Assembly (NCBI GenBank): GCA_963682055.1
Contig: OY821741.1
Location: 19,707,211 to 19,771,210, forward strand
Source: Primula veris
Taxonomy: Eukaryota; Streptophyta; Magnoliopsida; Ericales; Primulaceae
Direction: 5' to 3'
DNA: 64,000 bases
Part shown: piece by piece, positions 25,801 through 37,800 of the stretch
How positions within the stretch are numbered: position 1 is the first letter of the stretch
How the letters are laid out: the number at the start of each line of letters is the position of its first letter
Notes under the pieces: generated by a model
Seen by the model: the letters and a program-made list of their open reading frames with translations, nothing else
What the model was told of the DNA's origin: nothing
Databases searched by the model: none
Program-made: the position numbers and the translations under genes

Positions 25801-28800
25801 AGTGAATCAATTTTTATCTAAAAAGTACCCTAACAACGAATTTGGTGAAGAATAGAATGCAAACGATGTTGGGAAATCCTCAAGTTTTGACAGTACCTCT
25901 AAAGTTCCTGATGAAGTGTGCAAAATAGAAGAAATCAGCCAGATTCCGCATACGTTTGAGCCTTGCAAAGATCTTTGTCAAGAATGCCAACAAGCTCTTA
26001 AAGAAAGATATGAAGCCAATGATAAACAAGTTGGGAAGCTTAAGGAAACTGATGGGGACTACTACGTTCTACGTTACAAAGAGCGAGTGATTGAAGAATC
26101 CACCCCGAAAAGACCAAGCATGGAGGTTCCAATCGCCTACTACTTTCGAAGAAATCCTATTTACATGTTCAAAGATGATGACGGTCATTGCTTCTGGGAT
26201 GTTTGTGAATGTGATGGTTGCATAAATGATAGATCCTCTGAAGAAGAAGATGAAGATGACTGGTATGCTACCTCATGTAACGTCGCAGCTATCGAAAAGC
26301 TCCCCAAAGAAAATGAGAATGAGTCCACTACACTCTCAGCAACACCCACTCAATCTGAAGAAGTAAATAAAGTAACAAACGTGACAACTATCAACTTCTC
26401 TGACAAAGACTTGTTACTCGATGCAAAACCCCATAATCGTCCATTGTTCGTTTCTGGCTACGCACGAGAGAAGAAAGTGAAGAGGATCTTACTAGATGGA
26501 GGATCTGCCGTCAATATTTTACCACTACGAATTGTTAATGATCTTGGGATCACGATTGATGAGCTATCTCCCAGCCGCCTAATGATTCAAGGATTTAACC
26601 AAGATGGACAAAGAGCGATTGGCACAATACGTTTGGAGCTTGTTATCGGCGACCTTCCATCAACTGCTTTGTTTCGCGTCCTCAATGCGAAGACTTCATA
26701 TAACATGCTTCTTGGTCGGCCTTGGATTCACGAGAATAGAGTCGTCCCATCAACTCTTCACCAATGTTTTAAGTATTGCCAAAATGATGTCGTGAAGAAA
26801 GTTGAAGCTGATAACAATCCCTTCAACGGAGTGGAAGCTTATTTTGCCGATGCCAAGTTCTATGTGGATAAACCAAAGAAGGAAGATGCTCTTGAATCTC
26901 TTTTACCAACTGTTGTGGAAACGAAAACTAATGAAGGACAAGGAGGCACGTAAGATTTTGCTAACAAACGAGAAAGAAACTCTAGTGGTTTGCTATGCTC
27001 CCAAGTCAATTAACATCGACGATCTGAAATTCAAAGACCTAACAATTCCTGTCACTACGATCGAACGAACAACAATACTCAAAGGTTTTATGCGACCAAC
27101 ACATGGCCCTGTTAGTGGACATGGAGAGACTTCAAGCACTCAATCTTTTTGCGAAAAAACCTGCAAGATAGTTACAAATTGTGGATACTCCAAGGAAAGT
27201 TCGAATCTGCTTGGAAAGCTTGTTCCCGAAGTAAGTGGAGAAAAGGTTCACGGTTTAAATTCAACACAAAATATGCTCAAGCAAAGGGTTTCGTGGTGAA
27301 ATAATCTCGTGTTGGAATTGGCTACAAGATGCATGTTCCAACTCGTATCATCATAAAGAAGTCAAATAACTGTTATACTACATTCGAGGATGCTGAATCA
27401 ATAAGAGAAAATGATGTTCCTGTCATAGATCACCAGGGATTACAAAACTTGCCACCAATGACTCGTCAACGGTCATTTGAAAGGAAATTGGTTCTTGAAC
27501 GAATGAGGGCAAATGGGATTTCACGGTCTGTATTTAAAAGATTATCAAGTAGGTGACCATCAGTATTTGGACGACTTGGTAGAAGAAGATCTATTTTTGA
27601 CCGGCTTGGCACGACAACGAATACATTAGCTTCTCAAAGGCGTCTAGCAAGAAAGGTCCAAGTAGTCGTTATGGTCCAAGGTACCACATAGATGAAAACC
27701 TTGCAAGTCACAACATCTTACCACATCACGAGGATCGACGAGGAAGATCATATCGAAGAAGAGGTAGAAGATGCTCCTAAAGAACTCGAAGAAGGTGTTA
27801 AATCTACTGTGGATGAATTGAAAGAAGTCAACCTTGGCACGACGGATGCTCCGCGACCTACATACCTAAGTGCACTTTTAAGCGAAAAAGACCAAAAAGA
27901 TAACATCAAGCTTCTTAGACTACAAAGACGTGTTCGCATGGAGTTACGAGGAGATGCCAGGACTTGATCCCAAAATAGCAGTTCATCATCTCGCAGTAAA
28001 ATGAGGATCTAGACCAGTAAAGCAAGCTCAACGACGATTCTGAGCAGAGTTGGTTCAACAGATTGAAGTGGAAGTCAACACACTTATCGATGCAGGTTTC
28101 ATAAGGGAAGTCAAATATCCAACGTGGATCTCGAGCATAGTTCCAGTCAAGAAGAAAAATGGAAAAATACGAGTTTGCGTAGACTTTCGAGACCTGAACA
28201 GCGCATGCCCCAAAGATGAATTTCCACTCCCAATAACTGAGCTCATGATTGATTCTACTACTGGACATGAAGCCTTGTCATTCATGGATGGATCCTCAGG
28301 CTACAACCAAATTCGCATGGATCCAAAGGATGAAGAGATAACTGCTTTCAGAACGCCAAAAGGGATTTATTGCTACAAAGTCATGCCATTTGGATTGAAG
28401 AATGCTAGAGCAACATATCAAAGGGCAATGCAAAGGATTTTTGATGAGATGCTTCATAAGAATATTGAATGCTACATCGACGATATAGTTGTGAAGACAA
28501 AGGAGCGTCATGAACATCTAAAGGACCTTGAAGTTGTCTTCAAACGTCTGCGCCGATATCAACTAAAGATGAATCCACTAAAATGCGCATTTGGAGTCAC
28601 TTCTGGAAAGTTCCTTGGGTTCATTGTCCGCCATCAAGGGATCGAAATTGATCAATCAAAAATTGAGGCAATCATTAAGATTCAAGCACCAAAGAATATC
28701 CACGAGCTTCAAAGTCGACAGGGGAAGTTAGCATACATCAAAAGATTCATATCCAACCTATCTGGCTATTGTCAACCATTTAGTCGACTTCTGAAAAAGG

Positions 28801-31800
28801 GCATGCCGTTCAAATGGGATGACGCCTGCGAAAATGCCTTTGAAATCATTAAATCTTATCTGACAAAGTCTCCTGTCCTAGCCGCTCCTGTTTTGGGAAG
28901 GCCATTGATCTTATACCTTGCAGCACAAGAACGTTCAATCGGAGGTCTACTTGCTCAAGAAAATGACCATGGGAAAGAAAATGCACTCTACTACTTGAGT
29001 AGAACTATGACACCATGTGAAGTGAACTATACGCCCATTGAGAAGATGTGTCTCGCCTTGGTGTTTGCAATTACAAAATTGAGGCACTATTTTCAAGCTC
29101 ACACAATTCGGTTAATATCAAAAGCAAATCCTGTTAAATACGTCATGTCAAAACCCGTATGGTCTGATCGTCTAGCAAGATGGGCACTTCTCTTCCAAGA
29201 ATTCGAAATCATATATGTTCCTCAAAAGGCCATCAAAGGACAAGTGCTTGCAGATTTACTAGCCGACCATCCGATGCCCGCTGAATGGGAGCTCTCCGAG
29301 GATCTTCCAGATGAAGACGTCATGTGGGTGGAAGTATCTCCGCCATGGACAATGTACTTTGATGGAGTAGCAAACAGTGAAGGCGCCGGAGCTGGTGTAG
29401 TGTTCCTAAGTCCTGAAGGAGATGTTCTACCTTATGCTTTCACCCTTTCGCAACAATGCTCCAACAATGTTGCTGAATATCAAGCTCTAATATTGGGACT
29501 CGAGATGGCTCTTGGTGCAAACTATCAACATCTCAAAGTTTTTGGAGATTCTGAGTTGGTCATAAATCAAGTTACAAATAAATATGAAGTTAAGAAAATG
29601 GAGTTGGCACCATATCATGACTATGCCGCGAGACTTGTTGCCAAAATTGGAGATGTGACGCTAGATCATGTTCCAAGGAAAAAGAATAAACAAGCTGGCG
29701 CGTTGGCAAAATTGGCATCCACCATCGCAATGCCCAATAGAGATGTAAAGATTCCCATATGTCAACGCTGGATAATTCCTCTAGAATTTGAAAATGAAAA
29801 TAAGATTGTCGAAGAAGTTACCGCAATTTCCGTTTTTGAAATTGAGAAAGAAGATTGGAGGCAGCCTATCATCTACTACTTGCAGCATGGAAAATTGCCG
29901 GATGATAAACACAAAAAGATAGATACTAGGCGAAGAGCTGCTAGGTTCATTTTCTTTAAGGATACTCTCTATCGTCGATCTTTCAAAGGTTTATTTCTAC
30001 GATGTCTAAATGAAGAAGAAGGAATAAAGGCAATGGAGGAAGCTCATTCTGGAATTTGCGGCGCTCATCAGTCAGGTCCAAAGCTGCACTTCCGAGTCAA
30101 AAGAATGGGATACTACTGGCCAACTATGGTCAAAGATTGCATGGATTTTGCCAACAGATGTCAGCCTTGTCAATTCCACGCAAATTTTATTCATCAACCA
30201 CCTCAGTTGTTACACCCTACGGTTGCATCTTGGCCATTTGAAGCATGGGGATTGGATGCAATAGGACCACTCCCTAAGTCCTCTGGGGGGCATCTTTACA
30301 TACTTGCAGCAACCGATTATTTCTCAAAATTGGCAGAAGCAGTGCCTTTGAAAGCTGTGAAGAAGGAAACTGTGGTAAACTTCATCAAATCAAATATCAT
30401 ATTTCGGTATGGGGTTCCACGCTACATCATCAACGACAATGGAACGCCTTTCTAAAATAAATTGGTGACAAATCTATGCGAGAAATTCGGCTTCAAACAA
30501 CATAACTCTTCGATGTATAATGCGCCAGCTAACGGACTCGCAGAAGCTTTCAACAAAACACTTGGAAACTTCCTAAAGAAAGTTATGGCAAAATCAAGAA
30601 GGGACTGACACGAAAGGATCAAAGAAGCTCTTTGGGCATATCGAACGACATATCGAATATCAACTCAAGCCACCCCATATTCGTTGGTGTACGGAGTAGA
30701 AGTTGTCCTGCCCCTGGAAATGCAAATCCCGTCGCTTAGAATCGCCCTCCAAGAAGGATTGACACTTGAGGATAATGCTCGCCTTCGCCTCGAAGAACTT
30801 GAAGCACTCGACGAAAAGAGACTTGAAGCGCAACAAAGGTTGGAATGTTACCAAGCACGAATGTCGAAATCATTCAACAAGAAGGTTAAACAAAGATTGT
30901 TCCAAAAGGAAGACTTGGTGTTAGCAGTTAGAAGGCCTATCATCACAACACGACGCACTGGGAACAAATTTCTCTCCAAATGGGATGGACCGCATACAGT
31001 GATAGAAGTTTACACAAATGGCGCCTACAAATTGCAAAGCAAAGACGGTTTAAAGATTGGCCCCATCAATGGCAGATTTTTGAAGCGTTACTACCCATAA
31101 AGAAGAAGTGAAGACACTCCTTGACGCAAGAGTATAAAGTGCATGTTACTCGTCGCCCAAATGAGTATAAATATTGAGGCAACAAAAATGAACTACGTTT
31201 GACTTGATCCATCGCGGGTACGTAGGCATCTTGAGATTTATTTCAAGTTCAGTCATAACAACAACAACAACAAAAAAAACAAAAAACAAAATTGAACTAC
31301 GTTTGGCTTGATCCCTTCCGGGTATGTAGGCATTTTGGAAATTATTTCAAGATCAGTCAGACCATATAAAAAAAAACATCCCACAAGTTTAAGAAAAGCT
31401 CGAAAATACAAAAGAGTACATAAAGAAATGAGAAAACAAAAGTTAAGTTATGCCAAAGTACACAAGCGCGTAAAGAAAGAAAGTAGTTCTCATATAAAGT
31501 CATTATGAAAAATCCACTACAAAAAGGAAATACGATAATGCAAAATGAAGACTAAACAATTAGAGCAAGAAACTAATAACGCGTGTTGTCAACTAATATC
31601 GTTGGAGCTCTTATAGTCGTCCATTTAGCTGAGATGACCGTGTCAGAGAACTTCAAGTTTTCATAGAGATTGAGACGCCAAGCGACACGTTATCAGTAGG
31701 CTCCTCGCTTTGTCTCTTTTCCCGTCATTACCAAAGCCTTGCGTAGAGATGACCATGTGATAGAACATTGAGCTTTCAAGAAGATTGAGACGCCAAGGAG

Positions 31801-34800
31801 AAGAACCTCTTATATAGCATGAGACTTATGGTGTTTGATCATTCTACCTTCGCCTAACTCTGCCATGTGACTGTTACTCTTCATGAAACAAAGATATGGG
31901 GTTCTTCAGCCTTGGAGATAAGGAAATCTCTGCCACAGCCCTCGAAAACTTGTTGAAGCCGAAAATGTCGTCGCTTGTTAAAAAAAATCAAAGTAGGCGT
32001 TTTCTCCCTCTTCAGGCGGATTGAGATTTCGTTCGACGACCAACTTAGAAACACAAACTCTACTTCAACAAGCTTTTTGTCACTTTTGCCATGTTGGTCA
32101 GTTTGTAGAAGTCACCAAAGAAGCTTGTCGAAGTCGTCGAAGAAGATTGTTGAAGTCACCGAAGAAGCTCTTCGAAATCTCCGAAGAAGTTTGTCGAAAT
32201 CACCGAAGAAGCTTGTCGAAGTCACCGAAGAAGCTCTTCGAAATTGCCGAAGAAGTTTGTCGAAATCACTAAAGAAGCTTGTTGAAGTCGCCGAAGAAGA
32301 TTGTTGAAGTCACCAAAGAAGATTGTTGAAGTCACCGAAGAAGCTCTTCCAAATCGCCGAAGAAGTTTGTCGAAATCACTGAAGAAGCTTTTTGAAGTCG
32401 CCGAAGAAGATTGTTGAAGTCACCAAAAAAGATTGTTGAAGTCACCGAAGAAGCTCTTCGAAATTGCCGAAGAAGTTTGTCGAAATCATTGAAGAAGCTT
32501 GTTGAAGTCGCCGAAGAAGATTGTTGAAGTCACCAAAGAAGATTGTTGAAGTCACTGAAGAAGCTCTTCGAAATCGCCGAAGAAGTTTGTCGAAATCACT
32601 GAAGGAGATTGTTGAAGTCACTGAAGAAGATTATAGTCGCCGAAGAAGATTGTTGGAGACGTCACGGAGGATGGACGAGAGCTAAGCATTCAAGTTCAAC
32701 ACCAACAGATATGTTGACCGGGTTGCATGATGATCCACAAGGTTTGCAGCTCTGGATAATACTTTGACGACCAAGTGCCCCGCCTTCATCAAAACTCCAG
32801 AACTCTGTAACTAAACTTTGTCTTCACGAGATGTACATCATGCCGGCAAAAAGTCTGCTGAAGAACCACCCTCAATTGGCCATATACCAGAAATTATGAA
32901 ATCACCGCTGTGGTATCGCTTCAAATATATGAGCTCCTGAAGACTCGCCTTAACACCGATCAAGCAAGTTCGGCCGAAAACATTGCTACTTGACCTGCAC
33001 GGGAATTGTTAAAGATCACTGCCATGATGTGCATATTAAACAAAGAAAAAGTGTTTATTGAAAAAAAAAAGAAAAAAAAAAGTATAACTAACATGTATAA
33101 GTTTGTTTTAAATTTGGTTTCTATGGGTCTACTTGATTAAAAAAAAGAAGAGGGATTTAGTACCTAAAAAAAAAAAAATTAATAATAATAAAAAATTACT
33201 ATTATTTATAGTAGTTTCTTGCTAACTTAACCGTATCTAAAACAAATATGATTGTTTGAAACTGTAAGTTTTTAAAAAAGGAATAAAAAATTTGTGTATG
33301 TAGATCAACAACATAACATATATATGATAGATGTAACACACACAAAAAAAAAAATCAGTAGTAAGCTACGAGTTTTAACTGGAAAAATAATGAAATAATG
33401 GAAGAATATTTCACCCTTGTTTTTGTCTGACTTTGAGAAGAAGAATACGAGGGATAGTAAGATGTGGATCTTTAAACTGTTGTGAAAATAAATGAAGGTA
33501 AGGCCTCCTATTTATAGAAAATCAAAATATCCTTTCCATAGTTTGATCAGTACTCAAATACCTTATCCTAGTATGAGTTTGGAAAGGACTCTTTTAACAT
33601 GCTAGATATAACCGTGGATTTTTGTTTTTATTCTTGTCCACAAAAGATTTGAAAATCTCCTAAAAACTCTTCCAAGATATATATATATGTAACATTAGTT
33701 TATTTAAAATAATCCTATTCTCCTATCAGGAATGAATCACACGACCAGATATTTTTTTTTTTTTGATAAATATAAAAAGCCAACAGAATCTTTTAGTTCT
33801 TTCCCAAAGGAATTGTAAAACTTTTAAAAGATTTTTAAATTAGATAAGAACTTTATCCTTTCTAGAAATAAATTGTTTCCAGAAACTCTAAACCTTAAAC
33901 TTGTTCGTTCAAAATTGCGGATAAAGTTACGTTCGTATTTTGGACTAAACTTACTTTCTAAATTGTTAAAAACTAAATCATTATGACCTGCATGGGTACA
34001 CACAAAAATTATGTGTCGCGTAAATATACAAGACTTGTATGTTAAAAAAAACACACACAAAGGCAAAAAAAAAAACCTACTCGAAGAAACTTTAAATTTT
34101 CTTTTAAATTTAAAATAAAAAAATAAAAATAAATAAACTCCTTTCAAAAAAAAAATCGAGACTCGTTCATTTTACAAAATAAATGCAACTAAACAAGTAT
34201 CGAGGGGGCATTTGTTGACACGTAAAATTTACGGCCACTAAAAATAGGCTACGTCTCTTTTTAAACAAAATTAAATTGATTACTAATCTCTAAATTTAAA
34301 TAGAAAAGAAGTTATTAGTAATTTAAAAGAAAAGAAATTATAATTTATTATCAAATAAAATTAAGATGGTAATTTAAATAAAATAAAAGTATTTCTTTTC
34401 CTAAAAACACATTTAATATGGAGCAAATAAAGAGTTTTTAAAATTATAGAACTCATTAAAATGTTTTCAAACCACAAATACTAAATTTAAATCAAATGAC
34501 AAGTGTTGATCCTATATGATAATGGGCCGAAACTTAGGGAGGTGTCCTTGCAATTAAAAGCCCACCCCAAAAGCTATAAATAGAGGGGTGGGGGTGCCAT
34601 ATTTTACACAATCAAAAAGTCTTGAAGACTAGAGAGAGAGAATCTCCTCCACAGACGCCAGAGAATCAGCTCCGCTCCTCCACGGCCGCTAGGGAATCAG
34701 CTCTGCTCCTCCACAAAAGCCAGGGGATCAACTCCTAAAGGAAGTTCTGCACACTCCGGCCTCAACGAACGCCTTCAAAGTCTGCAATAAACTTAGCATT

Positions 34801-37800
34801 CGATCTTCAAGAACGTCTAAAAGCAGCAAGCGAGTCATTTTTACGGATCAAAATATTCAAGTTCTTCCCCAAATCTGAAGAACTCCTACAACAAATCTGC
34901 CTTCGATCTTTAGGAACGACTACAAGCAATAAGCAAGACATTTCTGCAAATCAAAGTCTTCAAAGTTTTTCACCAAATCTAAAGAAGTTCTACAATAAAT
35001 CAGCATTCGATCTTCAGGAACGACTACAAGCAGTAAACTAGACGTTTCTGCAAATCAAAGTCTTCAAAGTTCTTCAACAAATCTGAAGATCTCCACCCAA
35101 GAAATCTACAACAAATCGGCATTCGATCTTCAGGAACGACTACAAAAAGGCAAAAACATGTTTCTCTAGATCAAAATCTCCAAGTTTTTCACCAAATCCA
35201 AAGAACGTCAAGATCATCAACGAAACCAACAAAACTGCAAAGTTCTTCATCAAACCCGAAGAATTTTACTCAACTTCAGCAAACTCAACAAAATTCATCA
35301 GAGACTCTACAACAGCATTTCGAGCCATCACAAATTGTTCGAAGAGGAGAATCAAATGACTTTTATTTCTATATTTTATTTTAGAAATTATCAGAGATTG
35401 TACCCGCAAATTAATTGATAAATAAAATTTACTTTGCTTCGCATTTATTTTTCCTGTCTTCAGCACTTGGTGAAAATTTGTGTGAAACAGCCCTATAAGT
35501 GGAATCTTCCACTTGTTCATTTCTTTGTTCCTTCTGCGTATTGGTTGTCTGTCTCATTGGTATTCTGATCGTTGTTGCTCACATGGCAGACATGCATGTT
35601 GCCAGCTGAGTTTGCATCTGAGCATGGTAGCTTTCATCGGTCCTTGTCAGTACAACCGCATTCCCCTCTTGAGGAATTATAGGTTCAAACTCCACCGTGG
35701 ATGGTATAATTATCCATGGAGGGAGGATTGGTGGTTGGATTGTTTGTTCCGGTATATCGTCCCTTGGCATACCATATTGGGATGCCGAGACGTTTGATGG
35801 TTGGTGTTGGGCTCTCCTTATCTCCTCGGTATAGTTATCCTTGGAGTGGAGCTCCATATAGTTATCCTCATTTGTTCGGAAACGAATTATTCTACCCTGA
35901 TGAGAACTGGAGTTGGCCAAAGCAGTTGGGAAGTGGGCCCTTGAGCTTGGCCTTGCGTTTGTTATGGGTGCTGCGTCGTTTAGGTGTCGGGTTACTGTCT
36001 TGTGTCTCCTTGTTCGCCTTACTGCAGATATAGCTCGTTCTTCATCTAAGTCCATTGGGTTTTCGTGTATGATTCCGTCAATTAGTAAGGGTTGGTCCGT
36101 TGGTTGTTCGGTAGGGATATTGGAAGTGGTCGGTCGATTTCCGGACTTGATTGCTTCGTATCTTTCTCGGATGATGAGGAGTTCTTCTAGGTTTTCTTTG
36201 TTGATTCGCACTTCATGGTTATTTGTGCTCCCTACTTCCTCGGGACGGATTTCTTCTATTGTGGTAACCATTTTGCTCGCCTGATAGAGTTGTGTATTCG
36301 ACTTTGAAACTAGTTGGCACTAGGTGAAGTGTACAGACGGTGCCATTTGATAAAGCATTAACTTTGATCGAGTAAATTAAGCTAAATAAAGCATTAACTC
36401 TGGTCGGTTAAGTTAAGCTTCTCAACAATAATAATATAAATTCACGATAGGAAATATTAGACGAGTTAGTATTCTTTCATTATTGATCGGTGAATCTTCT
36501 TGATCGGAATTACAGTTTTTATTATACTTATGCTCGGTCTGTTAATTTAATATTAATATTGGTCTTTAACTTAGCCTTGATGCTCGGTCTTTGACTTGAC
36601 TTCTATCCGCGTATTTTTTAGTGAGATAAGCTCTGAAAAGTCTCTGTATTGTATTCTTTTTGCTCAGATCTCAGGTCCTTTTTTCAGTACTGGTACTTGA
36701 CTATTTATAGGTGTCCGTGCGCCATAGGATGTTGACTAGTGTCAATCTCATCTGTCAACTCATGGGCTTTTTAACTGTTGGGGCTTTACTAATTGGGCTT
36801 GGATGTTAATGGATAATTACCCTTATCTTTAAGTAGGGCGAAGACCATTATACCTCGGGTCCTATTATAATTGCGTTGGGTACCCGTTAATAATGCATGG
36901 GTCAGTTCATACCCGTATAGATATATTCGGGTTTGATTTTTATGTTCTATCAAATACCCTCAACCACATAGAGATTTCTGACCAATTTTCCCTTCAAGAC
37001 CTCTAAATCTCGTTTCGAAACTCGCATAACTCCCCCTTCAGTTGTGTACTTACAGCCATTAGAGTCAAGAGTACCAAGAGAGATAAGATTCTTCTTCAAA
37101 TCCAGAACATGCCGAACACTAGTCAACGTTCTAACAATACCATTGTGCATCTTGATTTTTACAGCTCTCATACCAACAATTTTACAGGGAGAGCCATCTC
37201 CCATTAAAACTGAACCATCATCTACCAACTCATATGTCGAGAACCAATCCCGATTAGGAGTCATGTGGTAGGAACAACCAGAATCAAGTATCCATTCGTC
37301 ATTCAACGAACTACGAGCGCACGTCACAGTAAGAACGTTTCTGTCATCATCAGAACCAATTTCAGCTACACCGGCGATTGAATTATCTTCCCTTCCAACA
37401 AGATTTGGACATTCATTCTTAAAATGACCTTTCTGCTTGCAGAAATAACACTTGAAATTTTTTGATCTATCTCTACTGCTTGAGCCCTTATCAAATGTTC
37501 TGCCTCTTATCATCAGACCCACGGCCTAATCGTCCTTTTCATTCATCGACATTTTTTTTCTCTAAACTCCTCTAAGAACAAGGATGCTTTAACATCCTCC
37601 ACCGAGATAGTATCTTTCCCATAGAGCATTGTCGTAACAAAATGCTTATACGACGAAGGTAATGAACATAACAAGATCAAAGCTTGATCTTCATCATCAA
37701 TCTTCACATCCATATTTTTCATATCCATGAAAATTATGTTGAACTCGTTTAGCTGACTCTTAATAGGTGTACCCTCCCTCATGCGTAAAGCATAAAGGTT

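Larger units (their letters stand above)
22224..35489 (+). mobile_element. Level 3: Tat-lineage Ty3/gypsy element, plus strand
   Basis: LTRs 22224-23512 and 34213-35489 (1289 and 1277 bp) are nearly identical, flanked by a perfect 5-bp duplication GCCCT. The total is 13,266 bp. The order is LTR, primer site, gag, protease, RT, RNase H, second archaeal-type RNase H, integrase, long 3' untranslated region with a tandem array, polypurine tract, LTR. It sits inside gag of the level-2 element in opposite orientation, so it is the youngest layer. Gag-pol has several stops, but an 801-codon pol frame remains open. Confidence 0.92.
6864..36952 (-). mobile_element. Level 2: Tat-lineage Ty3/gypsy element, minus strand, with antisense coding region
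   Basis: LTRs 6864-7472 and 36348-36952 are bounded by a perfect 5-bp duplication, AATAC. The total span is 30,089 bp, of which 13.3 kb is the nested level-3 element. The order on the minus strand is 5' LTR, primer site, gag, protease, RT, RNase H, a second (archaeal-type) RNase H, integrase, a hairpin repeat array, then about 8 kb whose coding sense is the opposite (plus) strand, and 3' LTR. A second RNase H and an antisense ORF are known hallmarks of the Tat lineage. Every coding part has stops or frameshifts. Confidence 0.9.

Noticed and set aside
32021..32307. Two ORFs of 83-110 codons rich in Ser/Lys/Glu
   Set aside because: They are readthrough of the 22-bp array; the monomer has no stop in any frame.
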